Of a stretch of DNA of 64,000 nt, positions 11,601 to 23,289 are shown piece by piece. Made by a program: the position numbers and the translations under genes. The notes beneath the pieces were generated by a model. It had not been told where the DNA came from. It worked only from the letters and a program-made list of their open reading frames with translations, and made no database searches. The stretch comes from Geosiphon pyriformis. Lineage: Eukaryota; Glomeromycota; Glomeromycetes; Archaeosporales; Geosiphonaceae. The stretch is from NCBI GenBank assembly GCA_016748015.1, contig JAAOMT010000302.1, forward strand, positions 1 to 64,000, written 5' to 3'. How positions within the stretch are numbered: position 1 is the stretch's first letter; each line of letters starts with the position of its first letter.

Positions 11601-11841
11601 TATGATATCTCGCCATTGAAGGATTAAACGTGACCAAAAAGTAAAAATAGAATTAAGATCACAAATATTATTTTAATTCTGACCGGTTCGGTCAACGAAC
11701 GAAAAGGTCTAAATATATATAAATATAAATGCTTTAAAATTTCACAAAATATAAAAATAAATATAAAAATTTTTTCTTTATTTCATAAAACGTTTTTAAA
11801 TAAATCTTTTTATTTCAATATCTCAGATTTCACAAAAAAGA

Positions 11842-12600
11842 CGCTCCCGAATATATACATTGCGAAAAGAAGGATATACGGCCAGCGAAATTGCTGTATC
11901 AGAGCAGGTAGCTTTGGTTTCTGTTCTAAACATTTGCAAAAATAAAGAAGAAACTGGGAGTTTCATTGATAAACCAAAACCTGGTCTTTAGGATCATTAT
12001 GAACGAAATGCCATCCGATTGATAAACATCTAGAAAATTTTCCACTGCCCTTGAAGTCTAAAACCAACTCCAAGCTCAACTAGAACTCCATTTATTTTTT
12101 TTAATGGAAAGCGTAAGGTGCGTATACTCTAGTGGCACAGATTTTGTACCAAAATTAAGGACAAAAACGTCGCATGGCTTGAGCATTGAATGATTGGTGA
12201 CTCCTGTCTGAGGAAAGCAAGCACCAGTTATTCGGGTCAGAAGGGCAAAAATTGATGGCAGATTATGACGTATATATATTGAATAATAATATATATTTTG
12301 GAGATAATGCTGAATAAAGACAAAATTTTTTCCAGCAGGATATGATCAGACCACACACACTTCCAAAAAAGCAAGAAATTTGGTTTTGCGAAAATGATAT
12401 CTTATTACTAGATTGACCATCTCAGTTTCCTGACTTAAATTCAATCAAGCATTTATTGGGAATGACATGTATATGCGTATGCGAAGACTTTCTGGTCCAC
12501 TTTCCAATAAAGATGAGCTATGGGAAAATTACAAATTGACTTGAATAACATCGAAATCAATTTTTGTGAAAGTTTAATTCATTCAATGTCAAAAAAAGGG
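11842..12600 (+). mobile_element. Fossil Tc1/mariner transposase
   Basis: The N-terminal helix-turn-helix part is readable at 11842-11991 (TLRKEGYTASEIA, then ETGSFIDKPKPG), followed by a stop. The DDE end is readable from 12330 (FQQD, then ENDILLLD, stop, PSQFPDLNSIKHLLG). In relatives the last motif is SPDLNPIEHLW, so the catalytic Glu is Lys here. Many stops and frameshifts separate these islands. The copy is dead and older than the one at 35-36 kb. Terminal inverted repeats were not identified. Tc1/mariner elements move by cut-and-paste at TA dinucleotides. Confidence 0.72.
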
Positions 12601-12683
12601 TTTAAGGATGTAAGGTGGAAATACAGATCATTAGTTTTAGCTTTGTTGTAATTTAATGTGTGTGTTTTTTCTACCAGCTTTCA

Positions 12684-12790
12684 ACACATACATACATACA
12701 TACATACATACTTACTTACATACTTACTTATTTACTTACTTACTTATTTACTTACTTACTTACTTATTTACTTACTTACTTACTTACTTA

Positions 12791-12834
<44 letters not shown>

Positions 12835-12845
12835 TTTACTTACTT
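12684..12845. repeat. (TTAC)n / (CATA)n tetranucleotide microsatellite
   Basis: About 160 bases of CATA repeats pass into CTTA/TTTA repeats with occasional C-to-T variants. Because the unit is four bases without stop codons, all three plus-strand frames stay open and encode Tyr-Leu-Thr-rich periodic peptides; none is a gene. It lies shortly after the fossil Tc1 copy. Confidence 0.95.
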
Positions 12846-13215
12846 AAGGAGAATCTTGTCTTAAAATTTTGTTTTCCAAATAGGTCACAATGCACATATT
12901 TAAATTATTTTTGTTATTTTAAGAAATGAATTTCATTTATTTTTTTAGCTGCATGAGCAAACTGCATTGTCATTTTCGGAATAGAAAAATTTAATTCAAA
13001 ATTTATATTTTTTTGGAATCTAGAAAAAAAATTGATGATTTGTAATTTTTCTTGTAATTGACATGATATGGGCTGTTCCCATTCATTCAAAAATTACCAT
13101 AAATTAATTTAATTGTAACATGTTACATGAACACAAAGTATGCGCTCGGAAATAGATAAAAATGCCCGAGGTAATCGTTTGGATGCAAAATTGAAAAAAC
13201 TTAAATTTAGTCACA

Positions 13216-13575
13216 ATGACAAATAAAGGAATTACTGTCCCATCTGCTACACATCAAAATTATTGGAAAAGAATGTGGGATAACCCTTCATCCTCGAGTA
13301 AAAACAATCAAATACCATCAAATAATAGTTCAATCACTGATCTAGCTTCACGTGTAGACGAATACGATGAAATTGTTAATGATGAAAATCAAATACAAAT
13401 CCATGTATCATCAGATAACACATGCTGTTGTATGATGTTTCTCGAAAACCAGGCTACAGGTCGAAATAAACTTTACTTTTGGCTTTCTCTTTCAGTTTTT
13501 TTCGTTATGCTATTTCTGTTACCATGCATCTTTTCCTGGACGTCACAAGGAAGACTTTCTTATTTTAAAACTTAA
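13216..13575 (+). CDS. Small C-terminally anchored membrane protein, 119 aa (gene C)
   Basis: This is an intronless open frame from a clear ATG. Residues 1-80 are polar, with a Ser/Asn-rich stretch and SSITDLASRVDEYDE, a motif also seen in gene B. A CCC cluster follows at about 70. Residues about 87-106 form a transmembrane segment (LYFWLSLSVFFVMLFLLPC), followed by about 13 residues. There is no N-terminal signal. The overall plan (polar N-terminus, Cys cluster, single membrane span at the C-terminus) matches gene B, from which it is separated by the fossil Tc1 element and lies in opposite orientation. Family and function are unknown. A GTAAGT shortly after the stop could be a 3' UTR intron. 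Confidence 0.6.
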   Translation: MTNKGITVPSATHQNYWKRMWDNPSSSSKNNQIPSNNSSITDLASRVDEYDEIVNDENQIQIHVSSDNTCCCMMFLENQATGRNKLYFWLSLSVFFVMLFLLPCIFSWTSQGRLSYFKT

Positions 13576-13649
13576 GAGATCATGGGGGTAAGTGTTTTTT
13601 TTTTGCAATTTAACTTTTTTAGATTTAAAGATTGAAAAATTAATTATTT

Positions 13650-13684
<35 letters not shown>

Positions 13685-14771
13685 ATTATTATTATTATTT
13701 GCAATGGTTTTTAAAGCTTACTCATTCTGATTAAGGCATGGAGTTTGGAAACAATCATTATGGGAACCGCGAAATGACAGGACAATAATTTTCGATAATA
13801 TTCATTAATATTCAACTTACTCGGCTCGATTAATAACTTGAAAATTTCATTTGATCAATTAATAATTTGAACATTTTACTCGTAAGTACACATAATTTCC
13901 AAGACAAAACCTTTTTTCAAATATAGAATATTTTAAAAGTTTTTTGTCCATAGGTAATTATTCACTAGATAAACTTTTTCATGTACATTCACTAGATAAA
14001 CATCTCAATTTATTGCATTATTTCAAAACTAAAAATTGTTTATAAACCTTCTAAATGAAATTTAATTTTACAATTTAAATTTTGAAAGAAATTCTCACCG
14101 TTAATATCATTGTAATGAATTAATCTCCGTAAAATACATTAAATATAATGAAATTTAAATTTAATAACTCTTTTAAGCATTATTTCGTAGCAAATACCCC
14201 TCTTTTATTATGTAATTGGGCGTATTTATCAAGCAAATTACCAAAATATTTAATATAACAACCAAAAACCTGATTGAGAAAAATTAGATTATTGATGACA
14301 AGCAACTTGGAGACATATTTTATCTCAAGAAGCTTCGTTAGATTATTATTAAATTAACTTTGAAATTATAAAAAATTATTTTTGTAAATTTTAAAAATTA
14401 TATGACAATAAACTTGGTTTTAATATAATAATAGATATATATATATATATATTAAATTTTATAATATTGTTATAATATTTTTGATTAAAGTTAATAATTA
14501 TAAGAATAGTTTAATTTTTTGATTTAAAATAAAATTTATTTTAATAAAATTTATATTTTGTTAAAATTTTTAATCAAAATTCAAAATACAATTAATACAT
14601 TTATATTAAAACTATATTTATCATTAATATATTTTATTGTTTTAATATGAAATTATAATACATTTATATTAAAACTATATTTATCATTAATATATTTTAT
14701 TGTTTTAATATGAAATTATAATACATTTTGATTAAATATTTTTTAATTTTTTAACTAATATTTTTAACATT

Positions 14772-14803
<32 letters not shown>

Positions 14804-17800
14804 TAAAGTTAGAATAAATTATCTATTTTTTACATATAACTAATAATCCAAATTTATATTAAGATTATATTATATTAAACTCAATAAATAATTTCTAGTA
14901 TCTATTTTACCAGTTATATGATTTAGATTTATACTATTTTTTACGATATTACTTGACCAAATTCTGGTCTTTTATTTACAATAACTTATATCTTAATGTT
15001 GAAACTTTTACAAAAGTCGCAAAAAAGTAAAATCTTTTTGCATCTTATTACCTAAAAAAAGTCACCAAATTTATTTTTAAAATCAGTAAAATTCTTTTAT
15101 AAAAATGTCAAAACTCTTGCCAAATTCTTGATTTAATTATCAAAAAGAAAGCAATTTTGTTTTAACTTTATTACAGAAACTGATTTTTTAATAACAAAAT
15201 CAAAAATTTTGAACCACCAAAATATTAACAAATTTAACTACAAATTCAATCAACTGAGTCAACTTCAATAATCTGATTTTTAAAAAATTAATTTGAATTC
15301 GAAAATATAATTAACAATAAATAAATTTAGAAAATCTACAATCTTAACATAAGATACCAAACAAATTAATTGGTTTATAAAAGTTTTAAACATAACAAAA
15401 AACTTAAAAAAAACTTAAATAAACCAAAAAAGACAGTTTAACAATTAGCAGCTAAATAATCCAAATTTTATTACTAATTAGATTCAGAAAATTAAAAAAA
15501 TAAAACAAGTTTGATTACCAATCTGAAAAATTATATTACCGATTTTAAAGATAATACATATTAATTAATTTGGTCTTAAATATATTATAAAAAGCAATAA
15601 CTTCTTTTTAATTAAAAATTAAAAAGATCCAAATTTTGTTTTTTTATTAAAATTAACCAGTTAACAAAAGTAGTATTAAAAACACTATAGTATATTATTA
15701 TAAACTAATTAACTTAAACTTAATACTAATTACATAACCAAAAACACCAAAAGCCAATATACCAAACAATTTAATTATGTTTTAATCAGAACCAGCTTTA
15801 AAAAATAGTTTGTTTTTATTATTATTATTTATAATAAAAAAAGTATTATTGTTTTGCCAAAACATAATATATTATTATTTAAGCCAGCCACAACTTTTAC
15901 TAATTAATTTTTACATTAAAATCTGATTTTCTGTTTTTGCAACAAATTATTAAAAAATACTAATAGTTCAAAAAAAAAAAATATTAGATTAATTAGTGGT
16001 TTGAACATAAAAAATTATAAAACTAGTTTATAAAAACTTTTTTTATTATAAACAGCTTAGTAAAAGTTTTATCCAAATGAAATAATAATTTTACAATTTA
16101 AATCTAATAATTTTATTTTTACATTTATAATAGCATTAATATTCTAAAATTTTTTATCAAATATAACTTTTTTTCAAAATATTAGTTTTAAAAATAATAG
16201 TATTAAAAACTTTCTAAAACTTAAAAGTAACAATATCATATTTTGAGTATAGTTAAATTAAAATAACTAAAAAACAAAGTATGTCACATATGTATTTGAG
16301 TAATTATATTGTTTTTTCTTTTTACCAAAATTAATTAATAAACAAGAGCTAAATTAGCAGAAATAGAGTTTTTAAGCATATTATCATAAACTAATAAGCT
16401 TTAACTTAATAATAATTTAACTAAGAATATTAAGAGAATTTTTAATGTTATCAAAAATATTCTACGTAAAATTTTGTAAAGTATAATAATAGTAAATTAA
16501 AAACAAAATTAGTGTTTACAGTAAATTTTGTAATCTTTAATAAGACCAAAAAAAGTAACGTAACAAGCTCAATTTTGATAACAGTATTAATTAAAACCTA
16601 AAATGCAAATTTTTATACAAAAGAATTTAATATTGTTTTCAATAGTTAATTCAACATTAATAAAAATTATGTGCAGCTGAAATACAATTTTAACATAAGT
16701 CAATTTGATTTTTAAAAATATCAAACACTGAAATAAAAGCCATTATTTAAAAAAGGTTTAATAACTAATAATAATTTTTTAAATATTATCAAAGCTAATA
16801 GTATATGCAAAAAAACCAGAAAGTTTTTATGTAATCAGCTCAGTTTTTTATGTTAAATAATATCACAAATTAAATTAAATAAAAATATGTGGTAAAGCAT
16901 AATTCGTGTTGTTTTTAAACTAAACAATAATTTACTAAAAATAACTTATTAAACAATCTAATTAAATATTAATTTATGATTATTTTTTTTAAAAAAAAGC
17001 TGATTTTAAAACATTAATAGAAAGTTTAATATTTTCAAAGAAAACAAAACTGATGTTTTATAAGACGTCAAGAAATTTTGCTATTACAAATAAAATAGTG
17101 GATATTTCTTGGCTATTTTGTTCTTTCTGGCCATTTGTGAAATAGAGATGAAAGATAATAAAAAAAATAATAGTTGGCTATTAGTTTTTTGTTAAAAGTT
17201 TCAAAACTTTTGTTAATAATTGTGACAACACTAGGACTACTTTTGATGTTCTGCTTAAATAGAACTTTGAAAGGTTATTTTCAGTCAACAAAAAAAGTGC
17301 TTTCAAAACAAATAATTATATGTATTGTTAAAATTTTTTGTTTTTAAAATTTTGATGATAATATAATTAATATTAAAATTTAAATAATTAATTGGTTTTA
17401 ATTAAGAATTAATAATATAATATATTTAAAATAATATTCTATTAATTTTTACTTATTACATAATTTTTATTGTTTTAAAGAATGTAGTCAGTCTGCTATT
17501 ACATTGAGTAGAAATATATAGGTTTTAGATAAATGAATACCATGCAAATTTTACATGTGGCTAGCCATTATAAAAAAAACCAATATAAATTTTTTTATTA
17601 ATTTTTTTAATACTATTATTGATTTTGTAATTTTTTCGTAAAATTTTACTTTTCAAGTATTTTTAATACTCATTTTAAACAGATGTAGATTTTGACAAAA
17701 TATTGTGCATAAACATTCATCAGTTTTACCAACTACATTTATTTGAATATATAATATGTTAATCCTTTAAAAATAGTATTATATCTTTTCTTGACCATGT

Positions 17801-20455
17801 AACTTATCTATTATATCTTACATGAATGAAAAGTAATATATAATAATTAAACAATCTTTGCGATACTTTTAGGTTTGAAATGAAATAAGGCAATAGCTTT
17901 ATATAAGAGTACTATTTATTTAAGGTTTATTGAATTATAATTTTAATAAAATGGTTTGCATTATTTTGGATCTTCTTAATAATTTTCAATTAATACTTTA
18001 AGCTGTGTTATTCAAAATTTATTTTTTTCTGGTTTGAAAAAAGCCATTGTTATTGTGAATTTTTTGAAATAGCTTGATTCTTCAATAATCTTAAAGTTAA
18101 TAAATTTCAACTATAGAAAACTGCTGACCTAGAAAACAAAACTGAGAGGAATTATTCTAAAGTCCTATTCATATGATTACTGTTAATTTTTAAAAGTCAG
18201 TTAACGCTATTAAAAAATAAGTTTTGCAACTCTACTCATTTAAAAAATCATGTTTTCCAATTGGGTGATCATCTTCGGTGCGATTAATTGAAATCTAATC
18301 TCATAATAATAATAATAAGTGTTTTTCATATAAAAATGAAAAAACTTTTTTCGCACACTTTATTATCTAATTACCGGATCGCATAATCAAATTTCGAAAA
18401 CTTAAATAAATTAATTTTGATAATTAAAGATTGATAATCTAGATCTATATCGTTATTAAAAAAACTGGAATTCACTTAGTCACAAAATTAATTTTTTCTA
18501 AAATTTCACACATATGAGGTTTTAAAAAATTTCAATGATCTATCTCGTATATTTTCAAGTTAAAAAAATTCCTTTTTAACATGGGAAAATTTGACTTCAA
18601 GATCTATTCCTTTGAATCAAAAAGATGCTGACAGAAAAATAAAAGATTTGATAATATTTGGACTAGAAATTCTAGCCTAAAAATTTAGTCTTGAACATAT
18701 ATTTTAATGCTTGTTATTATTTAATAATTGTGAAAATTTTTAACTTCATATTTTTTCGAAAAAAGATTATTGCTATTTGAATATATGGTATCAAAATTTT
18801 GAGTTAGCCATTCAAAGGGTTCGACATATAATATTAAGAGTTTTAAATTAGTTCAGTAATTCAAGTTAGATTTTCACTCGTATGATAAGATATGATTCGG
18901 AGTGATTTTATACGCTATTCAGATTTACAACACCCCTTATTGTGTATTTGTCTATTCATTTATTTTTTCGACAAATATTATGAATCTTTATTGCCACAAA
19001 TTACAAAGGAAATACAATTTTATTATTTGTTAATTTCAAGTTTTCCGAATTATAAAAAACAAATTTCAGTTAATCAATAAAAATTTAAAATCTTCGCTAG
19101 CTCAATAAGTAGTAGGAACTAACCGTTTTATTAAAAATCTTGAGTAAGAATCTCTTTCACAGATAAGAATTGATTTAAGATAATCTTTACTCTTTTTTTT
19201 AGCTAGAGTCAAGTAAATTTATAAACCTCCGATACCCTGAATCCTTCTTTCTAATGATCAATCCTGGGGGGCATAATCCAAAATAAAATCATATTGAGGA
19301 ATTGTAAAATCTTGGTATTTTATGCCAAATTTAAAATTTAAAACGAAAGGATTTTTAAATTTTAAATCCGTGAACTAATAAAGTTATTTCGGGAAAGTGA
19401 CTACATGTATTAAAATGATACAAAATATAAAATTCTGATTTTTTCAAAAACTCAGGTCTTCAATATTTAATTATCTCGCAGTTATCAAAAAACGTTCCCA
19501 AATAAATATTTCTATGACTGATTCAATACAAAACTCTATATCAATCCCTTATTATTAGAATAATGAAAGCGCTAAATTTATTAAAGTGGTTTTTAAAATT
19601 CCTTTTTCCACTTCAGCTGATCAAATAAGTTTCGAGAATTTTAAGAAATCTGAGTCATTAAAACTTTTCTTAAAATCTTTTCTGTGCACATGACAAGCAA
19701 TAATCAGAATATATAAAATTATGTAAAGTCTCGGGTAAAAATTTTATGTCTCCAAAAAATAATTAGGGCTATAAAATTTCTCTTGCACAATTTCTTAACA
19801 CAAATTTCTGTAAAAGTATTGTCTCCAAAGTAATTTAACATAATTAATTAGATTCAATTGTAAAATATCGATTAATATCTTAAATGTTAAAAGAATTGTT
19901 TATATATTTCTAACTTTTGTTAGCATTATCCAAAAATGTTGGAACGATTCTTTTGAAAAATTATTTTAGCTAGTTGGCACCAAAGATTGGTTCCAAGTTT
20001 ACAATAGAAAAAGAATTGATTTCAAAAATTAATATTTTTTTCCAGCATTATAAAATATATGTTTTCTCAAAAAATTGAATTCATAACTTAATCAAAGTTC
20101 TTGAATGAGTATTTTCAAAACAAATTTAAAGGGGGAATTTCATGAAATTTATATTTTCAAACCTTTTATTTGTTAAAGTTCTAGCACTCATGAAATGGCT
20201 CGAATCAATGCAAATAATTTTGGTCTGGTTAGAAAGTTTTTTCAACGATAAATATTTATAGATATTTGATCTGTCTTATTCTTGAAAATTTTGACAATTG
20301 CCCATTTCATATCCAAAATATGGCCCTCTATGAATCAAATCATTGGGCACGTCTGTAATCGATTGACCAGAATTGCATTCCTAAATAAGGATGACACAAA
20401 TAATTGACTTTAAAAAAACTTTTAGGAAATTTTCAAATGAAAAATTTTATGAGGT
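13576..20455. other. Long AT-rich gene desert
   Basis: No gene is supported. An (ATT)n microsatellite lies at about 13651-13698, an (AT)n run at about 14433-14452 and another at 14771-14802. From about 14.4 to 17.1 kb the DNA is extremely AT-rich. Its word usage resembles the AT-mutated mobile elements at 42-47 and 57-59 kb, so it may contain a further decayed element, but no protein could be read. From 17.5 kb to the lipase gene the base composition is more ordinary. An open frame at 18892-19080 is short and unsupported. Confidence 0.45.
14594..14719. repeat. Exact 63-bp tandem duplication
   Basis: The unit beginning AATACATTTATATT at 14594 is repeated base for base at 14657, and a third partial copy of a few bases begins at 14720. 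The surrounding AT-rich DNA otherwise shows no perfect repeats of this length. Confidence 0.9.
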
Positions 20456-21743
20456 CTATACCGGATTTTCACCAGACATGACTCCTTCTGGAAGCAAGGA
20501 TTCATTTGAGATAAATTTTTGTTTCCTTTGCCTCTCATCATGATGAAATCCATGACATTCAAAAATTTCGTCTGCTTGGTCTCCGGGTTGACAATCACAG
20601 TTTGGTCTTATCCAAAATTCAGTTTCATGATGCTGAAGGAGATTTTCACCACTCCCAGAATCAGGATAGTGTGGCACATGATCGTTACCATGAGTAATTC
20701 TAATAACATCTAGCACTTTATTTACTAAGCGTGCAAATATAACGTTCCCAATTCTTGGAGCTCCAAAAGTAACCACTTGTGTTTCAAAACTTGATAGCTT
20801 AACACCTGGAAGTCTATTATTCTGATCGCTGAGCATTGATTCGATTCTCCAGGTCAAACCCGCAATCACGGCGTAGGCTATATTACAGAAAAAGATAGTA
20901 TTAGAAAATAATACTGTACTTTATAATTTTTTCAAAAGAGTTAAACTTAGTTTCTGAACTCATATGCTTACCACCACCAACGCCATGACCAGTGAAAATA
21001 ACCTTTTTTATTGGGACATTCCTCTCTCTCAGTATCGATTTCGCGATTGTAGAAAGTCTAGGTCTCATTGCCATTACGTCTTTGTACCATGATTCTTCCA
21101 CACGTATCAATGCATTAGGTTGGAGTTGTGGCACCATATAATACCTTAAAGTTGTTTTTCTTGTTGACCATTGAGCTTTTGACAGTTGGACCCCTAGAAT
21201 TTAAAAGCGATTTGAAATTTTTAGCCCCTTATTAATTTGTGAGAAAAGACCTTAAATAATGGAAGTAAATCAGCAAATATTTACCAGCAAAGTACATTAT
21301 TAAAGATTGTGAGACCCTCTCATACATAAAATCAGCTATTATAGAATAAGATTCTCAGAAAATTCTGTATGTAAAATTCATCGGTGCAATTTGTTTGAAA
21401 AGAAACCTTTCACATGACCTCCCGGTATTTCTTTGCCTATTTCGTTTATTGACTGACAATAAGCAACATATGAAAATTGTGCCATGAGCGCGATCGTTTG
21501 TAAAAATTGTTGGCTTCGCTGAGTTTGTTCGAGAGGTAATTTTGTTGGATATTGAGATGCACGTTTAGTCAAACTTTCAAATGTATTTGTGTCCCAGTAG
21601 TGATGTTCTGCAGCTTCAAGATTATATGTATAATTTATTGACGAACTGAAATTTAACCTTCTTAAACTGAATTTTGCAGCAAAGCAAAACGGCAACAGGA
21701 TTAATATTAAAATTGTGAAAAGAAAAAAATTAAAAAAGGCCAT
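20456..21743 (-). CDS. Secreted class-3 lipase-like protein with Ser-to-Gly nucleophile, 343 aa
   Basis: Four exons on the minus strand: 21407-21743, 21285-21335, 20972-21193 and 20456-20877 (337+51+222+422 = 1032 bases). The start ATG at 21743 is followed by a clear signal peptide (MAFFNFFLFTILILILLPFC); the frame is open further upstream but the added residues would bury the signal. The fold is the fungal class-3 alpha/beta-hydrolase: KKVIFTGHGVGGAYAVIAG is the nucleophile elbow, TQVVTFGAPRIGN the next strand, ITHGNDHVPHYP carries the acid (Asp269) and HHETEFWI the histidine (about 286-287). In active lipases the elbow is GHSLGG; here the Ser is Gly200 (codon GGC), so the triad lacks its nucleophile. 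A hydrolase role is therefore doubtful; a binding or structural role at the cell surface is possible. The exon 1/2 join is the least certain. Confidence 0.85.
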
Positions 21744-22181
21744 TTTATTCTGAAATGAAGAAGGGATCGCAATGTAGGTGAATCTAAACAATTCCCTTTC
21801 TTCCACGATATTTTCTTGGAAATATTTCAACGAGTACAATCTGGTATTAAAACCTGACTGGTTTATGGATGCTTCCTTTTTGCGATAATTAAATAGGTGA
21901 GAGATCTTTTCATATTATCATTTATCATTATTAAAATTTGACTTTTTGCCGTAAATCACAATTATTTGTCAATTTAGCAAAAAAGACAAACAAATCTGAA
22001 TAAGTTTCAGATATAATTTATGTGAGTTTATCATTTGTTAAATACCACCCAGTTTGCTTATATTTTTTAAAGTTGGTATTTTTTTTTTGATTATTGATAT
22101 CAGAGCACCGGGCAGCAAAAGGTTTGAATTGGTTTTTGATAAAATGTGCAAAATATTAGCATTAATAATAACAACAATAAC

Positions 22182-22224
<43 letters not shown>

Positions 22225-23289
22225 CTAACAAAATGCCTATCACTGTAACTTTCAATCAAATCTAAAATCTGTTAAAAGATAAATTGCACTGGTAATAAAA
22301 AAAAAGATATGAGCAGATATCATTATTATGTGGCAAGTTTAATTATGCGCATTTCGTGAATCTTTTTGTCACTGTTTGATATAAAAAATATTCGCAAATT
22401 TGCAACATTATCTCGAGACATTATTTTATTGTGACATGTAGATTTACTCTAAACCTAAAATATCAAATACATTATGCAAAATAAAGTTGTCAACATATAA
22501 TAACGGATGATTATGTGTAAAAAAAAAAAAAAATTCTTGGAAAAACCCATAAAATTATAGAATAGAAGTTACAAGTGTTCAAGTCCTAAAGGAAATTGGA
22601 ATGTATTTGAAAATTACATGCAAAGAATTTTCCAATAGTTTAAGTTATTAAGTCAATATCCAACTTTTAATAAATTATGGTTCGAATTGAATTCTTGGAG
22701 TCTTTAACTGAGTTGTTGCGATTTTTACTGATCAAAACAGAACTCGATTGGCTCAAGTCAAATTTGCTATATAAAAATATAATATCCCAATCTTACTAAT
22801 CTTGAAGTAAATTGTAGAATCGAAATATTAAATCGACAATCAAATTAACTTTTTATTTCATTGACAATTGACGAAACATCAAATCGTTTATTCTTTATTA
22901 TTGACTAAAAAGCCTAAGTGTTCAATTTGAAAAGAATCTGTTAAGCTATATTAACTCTTCCTCTCCTCAAAGAAAAACCTGGTTAGATGGTTGACAAGTG
23001 AATATATATGATAAAAAATTTAAAGAATTTCCAAAGCTAACTTTAGTTTATCTCACAAATATACAATTCAGCTCATTTTCTTACTAGTAGAGCTCAAATA
23101 TTAGAAAACTTAATTTCGTTTTCATGAATAATAAAAATTAGTCAAAGACTTAAAACCTCTGTCTAAGGAATTAAAGTTATTTTATTAAATGTTTAGGCCC
23201 ATGTCTATTTTCCCATAATAAAATTCAGGTAAAACTAAAATACATATAAATATCCGCTTATAAATAACTTTTTTAAAACATATTTTGAT
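21744..23289. other. Intergenic between the lipase gene and the inverted repeat
   Basis: This is the promoter side of the lipase gene. It contains a poly-A run at about 22518-22533 and an (AAT)n microsatellite. No gene or RNA was seen in the remainder. Confidence 0.5.
22181..22223. repeat. (AAT)n microsatellite
   Basis: A run of about 14 AAT units, preceded by AAC/AAT variants. The poly-isoleucine open frames on both strands here are products of this repeat. Confidence 0.9.

Noticed and set aside
12656-12929. Three overlapping plus-strand frames rich in Tyr, Leu and Thr.
   Set aside because: They are created by the stop-free (TTAC)n microsatellite in all three frames.
22038-22259. Poly-isoleucine frames on both strands.
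   Set aside because: They are translations of the (AAT)n microsatellite.
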